Shown: in pieces, positions 52,196-63,517 of the stretch | Numbering within the stretch: the stretch's first letter is position 1 | Layout of the letters: every line of letters begins with the position of its first letter | DNA from: Mesostigma viride | Taxonomy: Eukaryota > Streptophyta > Mesostigmatophyceae > Mesostigmatales > Mesostigmataceae | Assembly: GCA_009746045.1 (NCBI GenBank) | Contig: RPFO01000106.1 | Coordinates: forward strand, 2,283,211 to 2,347,210 | Length of the DNA: 64,000 nt | Direction of reading: 5' to 3' | Position numbers and translations under genes: made by a program | Notes under the pieces: generated by a model | The model's database searches: none | Seen by the model: the letters and a program-made list of their open reading frames with translations, nothing else | What the model was told of the DNA's origin: nothing

Positions 52196-52728
52196 TATAT
52201 TTGTGCCACATAGGCTGGAATAAACATAATCATGCATGTTTCATGCTTACCTATCATTTCCATGTTCAAAACTGCACTAGGATGTTTATTCTAGCCCCCC
52301 CCAAACTGGTTACTCAAAATAGTCACCAGCTATTTTTAGCATTATCTTGTGGGTCCCTGGGTGAAACAAGACATGTAAGTGTTTGGATGTAGTGCTTGGG
52401 TACAGTTGCAGTCCCCCCTGAAATACTAGGGTGAAATCCAAGGTATACGTGCCCCATCATGCATGATAAGGTTGTGAACCCCGTACTCGCGGCCCGCGCG
52501 TAGTCGTCTCCAATCATATCCGGCAGGGACCTGTAGTGCTTATGGCAGGTATTGGTGGCACACAGGTTGGAATAAGTGTTAGCATGCATGTTTGCCCATA
52601 CTCCCTGCTTACCTATCGTTTCCATGTTCAAAACTGCACTAGGATGCCTATTTTTGCCCCCAAAAAACTCGCGACTCAAAATAGTCACCAGTTATTTTTA
52701 GCACCAGCTGATGGGTCCCTGGGGGAGT
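52196..52728. repeat. diverged direct repeat inside the piggyBac element, about 180 bp, 2 copies
   Basis: Copies at 52196-52374 and 52545-52728 share TTTCCATGTTCAAAACTGCA and CTCAAAATAGTCACCAG. They are non-coding. Confidence 0.7.
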
Positions 52729-53060
52729 TACAATTTTTAGTGTTTGTATCCCATCCTAACTAAAAAATCTATCTACAAAACCAACCCCAGGGTCAACTCA
52801 TTGAGGAAAGGGGTCTATCATCCATTATAAGGGTGTCACCGCGCACACTCACCGTACCCCCCTGAGGGGGGGGCTATTTATAGAGCAGGGGGGGCTAGCA
52901 CTGGGACCACCCACTATACCCCCAGGTGGGCCCTAATATGGTTATGCTTGGTTCCTAGTATGGTCTAGAAAAAATAATTAGGCTGAATGGGGGCACGTGT
53001 GGCATACTGTGCAACTCGTGACTCATTTTAGTCACGAGTCAAAGACGGTTGAGGGGTTAA

Positions 53061-56000
53061 GCGATATGGGTTTGATATGTCGAGAATCGTTGGTGGGTTG
53101 TTATCAAATGTTAACCTGACAAGGATATTGGTCAACGCGGTCGGAAGAGTTAGTTCCGATTGTGTGGCCGGGTCGTGGAAAGACATCACGGCCACAGGGG
53201 CGCCGTGCCAAAATTGCGGAAGCGGGTAGTCGTATATGGGCTGCCTCAGACCGACCAAAGAATCTGCTTCCAATATCGTGTGCGATATACGCCTAGTTTC
53301 TCGGACATCTTCATACAGGGCCACGTCCATCCCGTGATTGCCGCCAATTGACGACAGGCTTGAACCATAATAGTAGCTTAGGCTAGAAGCAAATAAAAGC
53401 GGGGTCGGGCCAGATACTGTTGGATCTAATACCTGGAACGTCACGGTCGCCAAATGGATCATACCAGTAACTGGAGGATCAACCAGTGAAATATGATCAC
53501 AGGTTATGTCAACGTACGACGAGGATTTTGATATTGTCGTTGTAGAAAAACCGCCAGTCCACGCTTCTCCAACGACTACGCTGATAAGCAACGGATCATT
53601 GCTCAACTTGGTGTTTGAAAATCCAAGTCTTACATAAAACTTCCTTACCGACTGACGAGCTGGTAGAATCCCATATATTTTGGCAGTATATTGGTTCATT
53701 TGCACGCCGTATTGAACATCGGGACACTTAACAACCGTGCGGATGACACTCTCATTCGTGAGTGTTAGCTCCTTAAACCAAGTATCCGCCACACCCGGTA
53801 CGGGTTTTGTGACGCTATATTTGCCAAAAATGCTACAATTCCTCGACGAGGTGGACCTGTGACGCAGCTCCAACACGTCTCCGACGGCTGTGTACGATCC
53901 GGATGGGTTGTTGGTTTTTAGAGAGTCGAACTCTATGTCTTGTAGGTCATCTTTGATTGGCCAGACATACGCGCCGTGGTACTCTCCGCTCAAGTGGAAG
54001 ACTGGTCGGAGGGGCATCGGAATGTACGGGTCAAGAATGTCTGTAGGAGTGGTTGTAAATATACCGGACGAGTTTGAGATTTTAGTCATGTCACTAAGTT
54101 CTTGAGGAGTTGTTTTGGATATATAACGCTCCACCTTCCCATCCGATTTTCTTCGAAATGCCACCCAGTAGCTGTTTTGTTGTCTCCATGATGAGTTTAA
54201 CGTGTATCGAACCTTCGACTTCAGATTGTCAAACAGGTCGAGTGCATAGTCACTATGGTGCAGATTGATACCCAGCATACCCCAATGCGTCGTAGCCGCA
54301 TTTCTCCAATTCTGATGGGCATCTGTCGTGGCCGGGTGATATTTATTCGTCAAAGACATAGTATTTTCTGCAAACGAGACGAAAGCATCGTTGCTGCCCA
54401 AATATAGCCGAAAACACAATAGAAATGGGCCGTCTATGAGCTGCTCTGAAAAAACAACACATTTGCTTGGTGCCGGAGTGGCTGTTTTTACAAAAAAGAA
54501 TTTTTCGGGAGACCCTTCAAAGTAGTATTTCGAAGCTTCTGCTTGCAGCGTGGTCACGGAGTGGCGCGAGAATGATTCTAGAGAATGGAGCGTCGTAGCG
54601 GGGCCGTCTATCTCCACGGTCTCTCCTGACAGGTTTGGCGAGTCCTTTACGGTTACGATCCTGTATCTGAGTTCTACATCATCGCCTTCGGATGGATTTT
54701 GAAACGTCGTTGTCTTCAACGTCCCATCCAAGGCCCCTTGAGATACTCCGTTCGCCAACAGATGAAAACCGGTGAGAGGAGGCAACGACTTTCCCCACCC
54801 CACATCATGGTCTGCGTAGACGCCGTTGATCGCGATTTTTACAGGATTTAGATATGAAATATAGGAACTTGGTGTCCGGATGCCGGAGTGCAGTTGGCTC
54901 ATTTTTGAAACGCATACCATCACCCCTCCTTTGTGGGTGGTGTAGGAGGTGAGGGTCGAGTCGTTGTAGACGTCTATCTCGTAGTTCATATACTTGTTAC
55001 TATCTGCCGCGACTGGCGCGGTGATTACGGCGTCTTCCCCGCGCAGTCCCCCGTTTTGCGAGAGGGAGACTCCGCCGATGGTCGGAGTGGTCGGCGTGAG
55101 CTGGGTGGAATTCATGTACCACCTGATGGGGAGTTTGCGTTGGTATGCGAAGGGGGTCGTCATCTTTATGCCCTGTTTGAGGGTCGTTCCCTCTACGACC
55201 TCCCAATTAGCGGTGGTTGGATTGGTGCTCCAGTAGAGTGCGTTCACAGGGTCAATCGGACCCATTCGCCAGTCCGTCAGTGGCGAGTATGTACGCGTGA
55301 TGGTGAAGGATCTCCCAGTTAGTGGAAGGCGTCGGTTGTCGTCGCGAATCGTGGCGAAAGACAACAACTCCACGCGGAGAGGGAGGCCGTTAAATCGAGA
55401 TCCGCCGAGACCATAGAAAGAGTCGGAAAAGTATGGATATCCTACCTCTCCGTCCACAACGCTCTCCCCCGTGCGCGCCTGGGTCGTGTGGTAGTCGCGA
55501 TAGGTAAACTTACAGATTCCACTCGCGTCGCCATTCGTAACGTTGTAGGGCAGCTGGACTCGCACATCCTGGTCATTGATGACGTTGAACGCGTTTTGGT
55601 GCGACACGGTCGTCCCGTCTTCGAGATGGAGGACGAAATCCCCGTTCAAGTTAGCTATCGACGTTTTGCCTACCCCGTGTTGGTCAAAAAGGTAGTCCAA
55701 TTGCGCGCGGGTCAGGACTCTGCCACCAGGGTCTAGCAACGTATCAGGGCTAAAGTCGAAGACGTGGTACTGGGTTGCTCCCACTTTCGCCGTAAGGTAA
55801 GGTTCATTTAGAGTGAGATCGTCGACTAAAGTAGTCCCTGATTTAAAATAGGAATACCCATTCACGACGAGACTGTAAGCAAGTTCCGATGGGTCGCTTG
55901 CGGTCTCGTCGTCGTAATTGTCTCCGAGTCGCACATTTGTCGGCTGGCTCGGGTAGAAAATTTTGAATCCGTCGACAACGAGTGACTCATCGAATGGATG

Positions 56001-56144
56001 TGAAGTGCCAAGAAGTAACGTAACGCTAGCTTGAAGCCCATCTATGTCTGTTTCGATGTTAGAAACACGCTCCTCCATTTCAGGGTCGAGCGTTAACCCG
56101 GTGGCGAGATTGGTCGGTCTGCTCAATGTTGTTAGAACGACCAT
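53061..56144 (-). CDS. giant fibre- or spike-like virion protein, 5' part (1,028 native residues)
   Basis: Starts MVVLTTLSRPTNLATGLTLD. Residues about 20-45 form a short coiled coil (EMEERVSNIETDIDGLQASV), followed by a long beta-rich Thr/Ser/Asp/Gly-rich region without recognised domains, as in trimeric attachment fibres. The piggyBac element cuts it after DISNPYR; the last ten residues of the present frame come from the element (stop at 53028). The upstream gene starts 24 bp away on the other strand. This is the largest viral gene. An attachment or spike role is inferred from composition only. Confidence 0.65.
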
Positions 56145-56168
56145 TTATTATCTACCTAGAATATAAAC
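56145..56168. promoter_or_regulatory. 24-bp divergent viral promoter region
   Basis: AT-rich spacer between two start codons, containing AGAATATAAAC just before the plus-strand ATG. The short distance implies that promoter elements extend into coding sequence. Confidence 0.4.
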
Positions 56169-56696
56169 ATGGCCTCTGAGGCTTCAGAGACCCCAACGAG
56201 CTACCAAGACGAAACCTTCGCCGAGACGCGGGAAGAGCAGGTTGACCTGGTCAAGACAATTCGAAAGGGACAACCGCTGAATGATGAACAGAAAAAAGCC
56301 CTTCGCGACAAAATGAGGGTTTACCAGCAACGCGCAAAAGCCGAGAGGGAGAAGAGACGAAACGAGGAAAAGGAGGCAGAGATAACGAAACGAAAGGTCC
56401 TTGCAAAGGAATTGGAGATTCAGCGGCAAAGGCTAGTCGAACTCGAGCTGCAAGAAGCCCGCAACAAATCGCGGATTGAACGCCTTCTCGCTGAAGATTC
56501 AGTCGCCTCAACCCCCGCCGACACGCCAAAACCAAGACGGGGTCGAAAGCCCAAGGAGACAGAGCCGGACTCTCCGCCACCCCCGATCAAGACCCGACAG
56601 CTCCCACCTCCACCACCGCCACCTGTCGCGATGACGCCATACGAGATGCGCATGGCCGCCATCCGCGCGTCTCTCCTTGCTAGTCTGGACGATTAA
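56169..56696 (+). CDS. coiled-coil virus-like protein with basic and proline-rich tail, 175 aa
   Basis: Starts MASEASETPTSYQDETFAET. Residues about 35-105 are a charged coiled coil (QQRAKAEREKRRNEEKEAEI). An AT-hook-like KPRRGRKPK follows, then a run of prolines, and the C-terminus PYEMRMAAIRASLLASLDD. It sits 12 bp before the ATPase ATG, so the two are probably co-expressed. A DNA-binding or packaging partner is possible but not proven. Confidence 0.6.
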   Translation: MASEASETPTSYQDETFAETREEQVDLVKTIRKGQPLNDEQKKALRDKMRVYQQRAKAEREKRRNEEKEAEITKRKVLAKELEIQRQRLVELELQEARNKSRIERLLAEDSVASTPADTPKPRRGRKPKETEPDSPPPPIKTRQLPPPPPPPVAMTPYEMRMAAIRASLLASLDD

Positions 56697-56708
56697 AATG
56701 TCTTCAGA

Positions 56709-57593
56709 ATGATAATGGCTATCATCGAAGAGCGACGAATTCATTCACTTGAGAACAAAGACATCAAGCAACGATACGCCCCACAGCGTCCTGCTCCACC
56801 GAATATGCCGAGTCTTCATTTCATCGCAAACTTCTGCGGAGCTCGACGGTCTGGGAAAACTACATCGGCAGTCAACATGGCGAAGGCTTACTTTGCTAAA
56901 AACTCATTCGACAAGCTGTACCTCATTTCAGGGAGTGCCCACACGGAGCCAAAATACAAGGAGCTCCCGGAACCAGCTATGACGATGGAAGTCTACTCTA
57001 ACCTGGCATTCGATGGGATGATAGATCATATAAAGTCTGACCTCCACGAGTACGAGAGGTACAAAGACGATCTCAAGGTGTGGGAAACGTTTAAACGCGA
57101 ATACGTGGACGGGAATAAAAACGCAGAACTCATGGACCTCTCCATGTACCTACGCCTTGATGCAATGAACTGGGATAAACCTGCGACAAGGTTCGAGCAC
57201 GGTCCTCCTTCGTCGCTCATTCTGATAGACGACATGCAAGGCAGTGCCCTCTATCAGAGCTCTAGCAAAAACGCTGTTGCGGCTTTCGCGTTCAAACACA
57301 GACACTTCCTCACGAGCATGATTTTCCTGACACAGGCGTACACAAGCGGTGGCGTACCACGAGCAGTGCGAGCGAATATATCGTTTCTTGCGCTGTTCAG
57401 AACGAAGGACCATCGAGCCGCGCGACAGATCGCGGAAGAGAGCGCGGGGGCTGTGGCGCCGGACGAGTTTCTCGCGCTATGGGACCACGCCGTCAAGGAC
57501 GATCCTCACGACTTCTTCGCTGTCGACTTCGACCAGCGCGACCCGAAAAAAATGTTTCGTCGAAACTTCAATACATTTCTCTCGATAAAATAA
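56709..57593 (+). CDS. A32-type genome-packaging ATPase (FtsK/HerA superfamily), 294 aa
   Basis: Walker A is FCGARRSGKTTSAVNMAKAY at about 42-61 and Walker B is SLILIDDMQGS near residue 170. A sensor-like region FLTQAYTSGGVPRAVRANIS follows. The length fits virophage/PLV/polinton packaging ATPases, which drive DNA into capsids. The frame is intact. The start at 56709 is the first ATG (MIMAIIEERR); a second Met lies two codons on. With the capsid gene it is the key evidence for a PLV-like virus. Confidence 0.82.
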   Translation: MIMAIIEERRIHSLENKDIKQRYAPQRPAPPNMPSLHFIANFCGARRSGKTTSAVNMAKAYFAKNSFDKLYLISGSAHTEPKYKELPEPAMTMEVYSNLAFDGMIDHIKSDLHEYERYKDDLKVWETFKREYVDGNKNAELMDLSMYLRLDAMNWDKPATRFEHGPPSSLILIDDMQGSALYQSSSKNAVAAFAFKHRHFLTSMIFLTQAYTSGGVPRAVRANISFLALFRTKDHRAARQIAEESAGAVAPDEFLALWDHAVKDDPHDFFAVDFDQRDPKKMFRRNFNTFLSIK

Positions 57594-58388
57594 TTTTCTC
57601 TGAACATGATATAGTTAAACGTTCTTAGCACACGCAATGTGAAGGATATGGTTGCAATGCAGCAATGTGTGATATGGTTGGAAACGGAGCTTTGTTAAAA
57701 TCGGATAATGTTTACAGCGCTCACACACTTGAGGCTTGTACACGCGTTTGCCAAGTCAAGGCTGCCACAACACGTGAGGCGGGCTCGCAAGAGATGCCCA
57801 TTTGGCACTGGCCTATTGTTTATATACTTGTGCACTGTGCTTGCTAGTCCTGAGCAGCCTAGGAGGCCTGCTCAGTAATAACACCCCCGGTACAGTATTC
57901 ACTACCTGTACAGCGCCCAGTTCCTATACAGTAGGTCTGCCATACAGGCACAGTGACCACAGAGTACAGTCACCACAGTGATTATTGCATCTGCACCTAG
58001 AAGTCCAGGACTAAGCCTGCGGTACCAACAGACCACAGGTTAAGGTTCCTATTTCCTGCGTACGACGTATTAATCCAATACCGTCGTAGGTACAGCACCT
58101 AATTCCTGTCAGCCCAGGAATTACTGTCGACCCCATATGTCGTCGGCAAATATTCACGTCCGACTTAGAAGAACAGCCGGCTCGCGCTCGCGCGCGACCG
58201 GGAAGTCGGAACGCCATAACTTTCTTGATACTCGTCGGAATGAACTCGTTCCGGTGCCGCTGGAATCGCAGAGATATGCCGAATCAGGATCACGCCAATG
58301 CGCTTGGCGTTAACTCCAATCCTTTCTTTTCTTGAGCTGTAGCAGCTCACACAAGTCTACATACAAACACACACAATGGGTACTGGAT

Positions 58389-58503
58389 ATCCTCCCCAGA
58401 CTACAAGTCACAACCCGCTGGGCATGACAGTCAGCTTGGATTCCTGGACATCCTCCCCGACTACAAGTCACAACCCACTGGGCATGACAGTCAGCTTGGA
58501 TTC
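58389..58503. repeat. direct repeat, about 60-bp unit, 2 copies
   Basis: CTACAAGTCACAACCCGCTG and GGGCATGACAGTCAGCTTGG repeat with two differences and one indel. Confidence 0.85.
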
Positions 58504-58899
58504 CTTATTATATGTACATAGCACCCATACTGGCTCAGGAGCACAAACAAATTACAATGAGTCCCTATCCCTTCACGGGAGGCTCGTTGTGTTACCCATG
58601 TACAAGAGGTTGGCCAACTGTGGCAGCCCATAGGTGTTCAGTTAAGAACTTGAGAAGTATGTACAACCTTCAGGACCTTAGGCGAAACCCCACAGATCAC
58701 CCACAACAGCTCATCAGAAAACATTGCTGACCCCCAGACGGGAGTCGGCGCCGGTCTGCTGCCCCTTATCGAACCAGACACAACATCTACGCGAAGCACA
58801 TGCAAAACACAAGCTCCTATACTCGTTCCAACCGTGGAAAATCAGGGGACCTGTCGCCACCTCACCAGCATGGTGGATGGGTCAGCCAGTCCGTGAAAC

Positions 58900-58990
58900 T
58901 CCGCCTTAAGACGGCACCAGGGAATCGAACCCCGCCCACAAACCACAGATCTGGGGAAACAGTTAGTCTCCATGCTTTGCTGTAGACTAA
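58900..58990 (-). other. tRNA-like fragment with B box
   Basis: The minus strand contains GGGGTTCGATTCCCTGGTGC, matching the RNA polymerase III B box (GGTTCGATTCC), with a possible stem upstream. There is no matching 5' acceptor strand, so it is not an intact tRNA. It may be a SINE head or a relic. Confidence 0.35.
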
Positions 58991-59450
58991 GTCTCAAAGG
59001 CATTGTGAATACAACGTATGAATAAGCCTTGTAAACCCACGTTGGTATGTGAATATAAATACCACGTGGGCTATGCAGATAGGGATGCTAGTCGAGTCGC
59101 ATACGTTTCCCTAGATAGGTACTTTGGGTACTGAGGTACGTGACAGATGTCAGTACCCAGTATACGTAGTGTCCTGTCATTGGACGGTACTAGAGTATCC
59201 TAGATAGGGACCGTACTGCAGCGTGCATTGATTTGTGATCGCACGATGCAGTGACTAGGCAGCTACCTGTCATCGTGCGGCCTCGGGCCAACGGTCTGCA
59301 CCCAACGGTCACTGGCGGCGCAGCCGGTGAGAGGAACGTTGATAAAGGGTAAACCTATTTTCTAATGAACCAAGCAATTCATTGCTCACAGCTTCAGTGT
59401 TCTCAAGCAATATATCCCACCGCATTCTAACTTGAATTTTATTTGCTACC

Positions 59451-60683
59451 ATGGCTATCACGAACAAGAATGTCGCTAAGAAGCTTACCTACAACGAGGA
59501 TGATGATGGGCAGGATCGGCGGATGCCCAGAGACAACAACAAGAAGCCGGCTGGCGATGCGGCCATTTCCAAGAAAAAGAAAAAGAACAAAAAGACTCAC
59601 AATGGTTGCCAGGACGAGGGGACGGCGGCTGCAAAGCCGACCGACCTACCCCCCTCCCCTGCGAGGCCGGAGGCCGAGACGGCTCCCCCCGGGGAGACCG
59701 GCTTACCCTCGACTCCGGCGGCCGCCCCAGCCGCAACCACGGCTGGCGCGGCCATGGCTGCGGAGACCTCGGTGGTAAACCCCACTGAGGCTCCACAGTC
59801 CGGCCCCACGTTGCCATCTCTTCGGGAGCGTATGCCCCGTCAGACGGCCTCGGTGGCACCGGACGGGACGATTACCTTTCGTCCCGCCACATCAAACCTT
59901 AATGTCCCTTTCGCCCAGGGACATAACCACATTGAGCTAACGTTTGGGCGACCCTCTGCGTCCCTTCTTCGCAAGAAGAAGGACATGGAGAGTATTAAAC
60001 TCGCACGGGTGGTGCGAAAACCTGTGGAACCCATCGCCGGACAACCAATGTCCGACGATGAGGTATCCGACACTGCCAGTCTCCCCGATGGGGAGACTGA
60101 GATCAATCTTACCCCAGCGCTCCTGGCGGTCGAGCAGGCCGCGCTGGTGGCAAATGAAGAACGCCGAGCGCGGCAGCGGGACCGAGAGGTCCGCCGAGAG
60201 GCGGCTTTTCGGCTCGCCGCTAAGCGGCAAGAATATGAAGAGGAAGCCGCCCGTCGCCTGGCTACCCACCAGGCGATGGCGGACGCGTACCGCGAGGCCA
60301 CCCAGCGGTTACGTGACCTCTTAAAAAATGCTGACTATCCCATGGACTATGCGGACAGTCAAGACCTGGCCGAGCTTGCTCGGTCAGCACACTTTAAAAC
60401 CATGTCCTCCATCACCCAAGCCAGGGTCACGGAGGCCATCTTGGCCAAACATGGGGTGGTAGCTGAAGAAGCCCCCCCGCTGGAAACCACCAGCAAGAAA
60501 CCCTCTCCCCCCCAACCCCTGCAGTACAAGGAGGGACTGCTGGCCCTGGGTGCGAGGAAGGGCAAAGAGGCGGACTGTCCAGTCCGGCCTGCTATGATCA
60601 TGGGAGACCACTCCCTGACATACCCGAGGATGAGGCTGCCTTTCAGGCAGCCCTCCGGGAGCATGAGGTACGCAAGGAGATGA
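59451..60683 (+). CDS. retrotransposon Gag N-terminal region
   Basis: ATG in a good context (CTACCATGG). Lys-rich start MAITNKNVAKKLTYNEDDDG, a Pro/Ala-rich linker, then long charged helices (RRARQRDREVRREAAFRLAA). Somewhere between about 60475 (C7 run) and 60610 the coding moves to the -1 frame, so the final 30-40 residues of this frame are probably not native. The protein would build the virus-like particle. Confidence 0.6.
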   Translation: MAITNKNVAKKLTYNEDDDGQDRRMPRDNNKKPAGDAAISKKKKKNKKTHNGCQDEGTAAAKPTDLPPSPARPEAETAPPGETGLPSTPAAAPAATTAGAAMAAETSVVNPTEAPQSGPTLPSLRERMPRQTASVAPDGTITFRPATSNLNVPFAQGHNHIELTFGRPSASLLRKKKDMESIKLARVVRKPVEPIAGQPMSDDEVSDTASLPDGETEINLTPALLAVEQAALVANEERRARQRDREVRREAAFRLAAKRQEYEEEAARRLATHQAMADAYREATQRLRDLLKNADYPMDYADSQDLAELARSAHFKTMSSITQARVTEAILAKHGVVAEEAPPLETTSKKPSPPQPLQYKEGLLALGARKGKEADCPVRPAMIMGDHSLTYPRMRLPFRQPSGSMRYARR

Positions 60684-61902
60684 AGCGTCTCATGCGGGAG
60701 GAGGCCAGGAGGAGAGCAGAGGCAGACACCCCTGCCCGCCCCTCCACCGATGGGGCTGGACCCAGTGGGGTTACCCGGACACCCCCGGGCTCCCCCAGGG
60801 CCACCATGACCCCCCCTCCCCCTCCCCCACCACCCCAGGTTCGCCCTGTGGGTTGGGGCCCCCTCCCAAACCAGGGGGGGTGGCCAGGACCCCAGGAGGC
60901 CCTGGGGGGAGGTGCAGAGGTGCCACAGGCACCCAACAGGCCTGCTGAGGCCCCCCCAAGGAGCGGGGATGTCCTGGAACAGCTCGCCATTCTCCAGGCC
61001 CAGCTGGCCTCGTTGCAAGATCAGCAGTTAACAGCTAACCAGCTGCAAACTGTCGAGGGCCTGCGCGCCCTGATGTCGCGGTATGAGCGGGGGACCATCA
61101 ACCTGGACCCCACCCGCCTGCAACAAGCAACCGACAGCTTCTTGAGGGCCAACCCCCCTCTCACAGGTGTGTTTAACCCTCATAAAAAGGAATCCAAAAT
61201 CAATATTGCTGGCTTGCCTGAGGGTCACACTGTTGAACAAGCTAAGCAATTTGTTTTTGCTTTGGAGTATGGGATGGAAGGTCTTAACCTTAGACATCAG
61301 TTTAAGGCTCTCAGGGCCTCCTCCACATTCCATCAATCATCTCCTGCAATCAGAGCATTGATTCAAACCTATCAGGAACGTACCCTGACACCTGAAGCAG
61401 CCATTGAACAGTGGCCTACCTTTATCACTGATCTGAAACAGCTAGTGCTTACCAATAACCACATGGAAGCAGTAGAACGTTTCAACTGGCTTGCTGCATA
61501 TAAGGTGAACAAGAATAACCTCTCTGGGGATGCAAAAACATACAGGGTAATGATTGAGAAAGACCTTGAGCTTCTCAAGCTCCAACCAAGGTATCTCATC
61601 CACACCTGGCTAACAAAAGCTAATTTGCAACCTTCTGTCCTGGCTACCCTGCTTACAGGCCTCAAGTCCCTCTGGGACAACTTCAGAGCTGCCATGCTCT
61701 ATATCGAGGAGGCAGTGGACCCCCTGGGTACTGGCAACAACCAGGCCCAGGACCCCAAGGTCCAGGGTGTCCAAGGCCACAAACGCAAGGGGCAGGCCAG
61801 CCAGGGGGGGCACCCAAGACCCACAAGTCCTCCCACCAAGGGGGCAGTGGCTCTCAGGGGCGTGGCAACACGTGGCACCGTGTGCCCCTGCATGGCAACC
61901 CC

Positions 61903-61933
<31 letters not shown>

Positions 61934-62150
61934 GGTCCCAGCAGGGCAACAATAACAACAGGTCCCAACAGGGCCAAAACAACAACAACAACAGGTCCCA
62001 GCAGGGCCAGAACCGGTCCCAGCAGGGAAACAACAACAACAACAACAACAACAGCCTGGCAACCCTGGGGGGTCCATAAGGTGCCTGAGGTGCTTCCAAC
62101 GAGGGCACGCACGGCACAACTGCCCCAACAACGACTCCCTGGCCAACGGG
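60611..62150 (+). CDS. retrotransposon Gag capsid and N/Q-rich nucleocapsid region
   Basis: The helical PEDEAAFQAALREHEVRKEM opens it, then a proline/glycine linker, then a capsid-like helical domain (LPEGHTVEQAKQFVFALEYG ... VERFNWLAAYKVNKNNLSGD). At a G7 run (61804) the plausible frame changes to one reading HRVPLHGNPNNNN with RSQQG repeats, and at a G6 run (62067) to the zinc-knuckle frame. An overlapping ATG exists at 60680. Frame breaks in homopolymers may be mutations or assembly errors. Confidence 0.6.
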
Positions 62151-63515
62151 GTGGATCTCTGCCCGGGCTGCTGGCACGCACGTCATCCCCTGGGGCCTCC
62201 AGGCAGCCGTTGCAACAGGCCTCGCTACCCAAATCAATGTGAGTTCACTCACCTTATGTACTCTGAGGATGATGATCTCATTACCATTGGGGATGGCAAC
62301 CAGGGCATAATTGATTTTGAGGCAGCAACCTTACTGTCCTCCCAACACCCTGTTCTGGAACCTTACATAAAAGCACTAACCCCTACTGTTGACAACTCCA
62401 TAGATATCAAGGAGCTTGCTCATCAGCTGCACCTAGCCATGGGTCATGAAACAGTGGCTGAGGAACTGGCCAGACGGCTGGGGGGTAGTAGCATGGGAAA
62501 ACAACTCAGGAATGCAGTAAAACTGGCTAGACAACACTGTCAAGAATGTCAGTTCAATAGCCCCAAACCTCAAAAATGGCATACTGCAACTCCTTCCACC
62601 AATAGGGGCATGATAGTGGGGGATGTGATGCACATCAACAAAGATGTCCAACCCTACCTGATCCTAAAAGACTCATGGTCCAGGTTCACAGTAATGGAAC
62701 CCCTACCTGGCATGTCTGCAGGGCAGCTACGTGTTGCACTCATGATTGCTTTACCCAGATTCTACCCAGTTGACAGAATTTTGCTTGATCAACAATTTTC
62801 TTGTCTGACTGACCTGGAAGGGTGTGAAGCAATAGAGATTGCTGGGCTGGAAGATCATGAGGGTCAGGGGGTCATTGAAAGAACCATCAGATCTGTCAAA
62901 ACCCTACTAGCCAAAAATCCTTCCAAGGATGCTACTTCAGGGGTCTATTGTGACAGGGCACTCTGGTGTCATGAAATGTGCACAACCCTAAACATGAGAC
63001 CTGTCTTGCATGCCACGTGGGGTGAAGTAATCCCAGCAGGCCTGCAGGCAGGTGTATATCCCCCAGAGGTGATAGCACTGTACAACACTGCACGTGCACA
63101 AACCTCAGCAAAACTGGCAGAAAAAGATAAAACCCATTCCAGGCCAGTATTCCAAAAAGGTGATCAAGTTCTCTATTACAAGGAAAACAGCTTTGGTAAG
63201 GTTGGAACTTGGCTAGGTCCAGTTACCATCCGTGGATTTACCAAAAACAGCAAGACCGTGGAGGTCAAGCACAATATCAATGGGAAGCGTCACAGGGTGA
63301 GCTGTCATAGAATTAAGAAGTATTATTCTCCCATGGCAGACGTGCCTGGGGAAGAGTCTTTAAGCATGGACTCACTACTTCTATCTGGCAACTCCAGCAT
63401 GCCCAGCAGTAGCTCTGAGCCACCAATTACTGCTGTTGACAGCACCACAGCACCCTCTGTGAACCTTCCACCCTCAGTGAAGCCAGGCCCACTTCACAAC
63501 CTGGGGATTGCTTAA
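62082..63515 (+). CDS. retrotransposon CCHC zinc knuckle and integrase
   Basis: The knuckle CLRCFQRGHARHNC is at 62082-62123, with a second Cys/His cluster after it. The integrase has an HHCC domain (HLAMGH ... CQEC), a core with GDVMHI (first Asp), RILLDQQFS (second Asp) and GVIERTIRSVKTLL (Glu, about 29 residues later, shorter than the usual 35), and a C-terminal SH3-like segment GDQVLYYKENSFGKVGTWLG. It inserts the element cDNA. Stop at 63513. The first ATG in this frame is 62151, but the knuckle lies upstream, so expression is by read-through from Gag. Confidence 0.75.
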   Translation, partial: CLRCFQRGHARHNCPNNDSLANGVDLCPGCWHARHPLGPPGSRCNRPRYPNQCEFTHLMYSEDDDLITIGDGNQGIIDFEAATLLSSQHPVLEPYIKALTPTVDNSIDIKELAHQLHLAMGHETVAEELARRLGGSSMGKQLRNAVKLARQHCQECQFNSPKPQKWHTATPSTNRGMIVGDVMHINKDVQPYLILKDSWSRFTVMEPLPGMSAGQLRVALMIALPRFYPVDRILLDQQFSCLTDLEGCEAIEIAGLEDHEGQGVIERTIRSVKTLLAKNPSKDATSGVYCDRALWCHEMCTTLNMRPVLHATWGEVIPAGLQAGVYPPEVIALYNTARAQTSAKLAEKDKTHSRPVFQKGDQVLYYKENSFGKVGTWLGPVTIRGFTKNSKTVEVKHNINGKRHRVSCHRIKKYYSPMADVPGEESLSMDSLLLSGNSSMPSSSSEPPITAVDSTTAPSVNLPPSVKPGPLHNLGIA

Positions 63516-63517
63516 CC

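Larger units (their letters stand above)
50197..53056. mobile_element. piggyBac-like element with TTAA target duplication
   Basis: Flanked by TTAA at 50193-50196 and 53057-53060. The ends are CCCCTAAACCGTC and, inverted, CCCCTCAACCGTC (12 of 13 matching). The inner right end carries a hairpin CTCGTGACT...AGTCACGAG. It encodes a transposase with its middle deleted, so it is probably non-autonomous. 51772-53056 is non-coding. Confidence 0.82.
57594..59450. other. non-coding stretch between the viral module and the retrotransposon ORFs
   Basis: It may include the viral right edge and the retrotransposon 5' LTR and leader, but I could not fix LTR ends because the 3' LTR is outside the window. 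It contains a direct repeat and a tRNA-like B box, listed separately. Confidence 0.4.

Noticed and set aside
58900-58990. Possible tRNA gene on the minus strand
   Set aside because: Only the B box and part of the T arm are present; no matching acceptor strand or anticodon stem could be paired.
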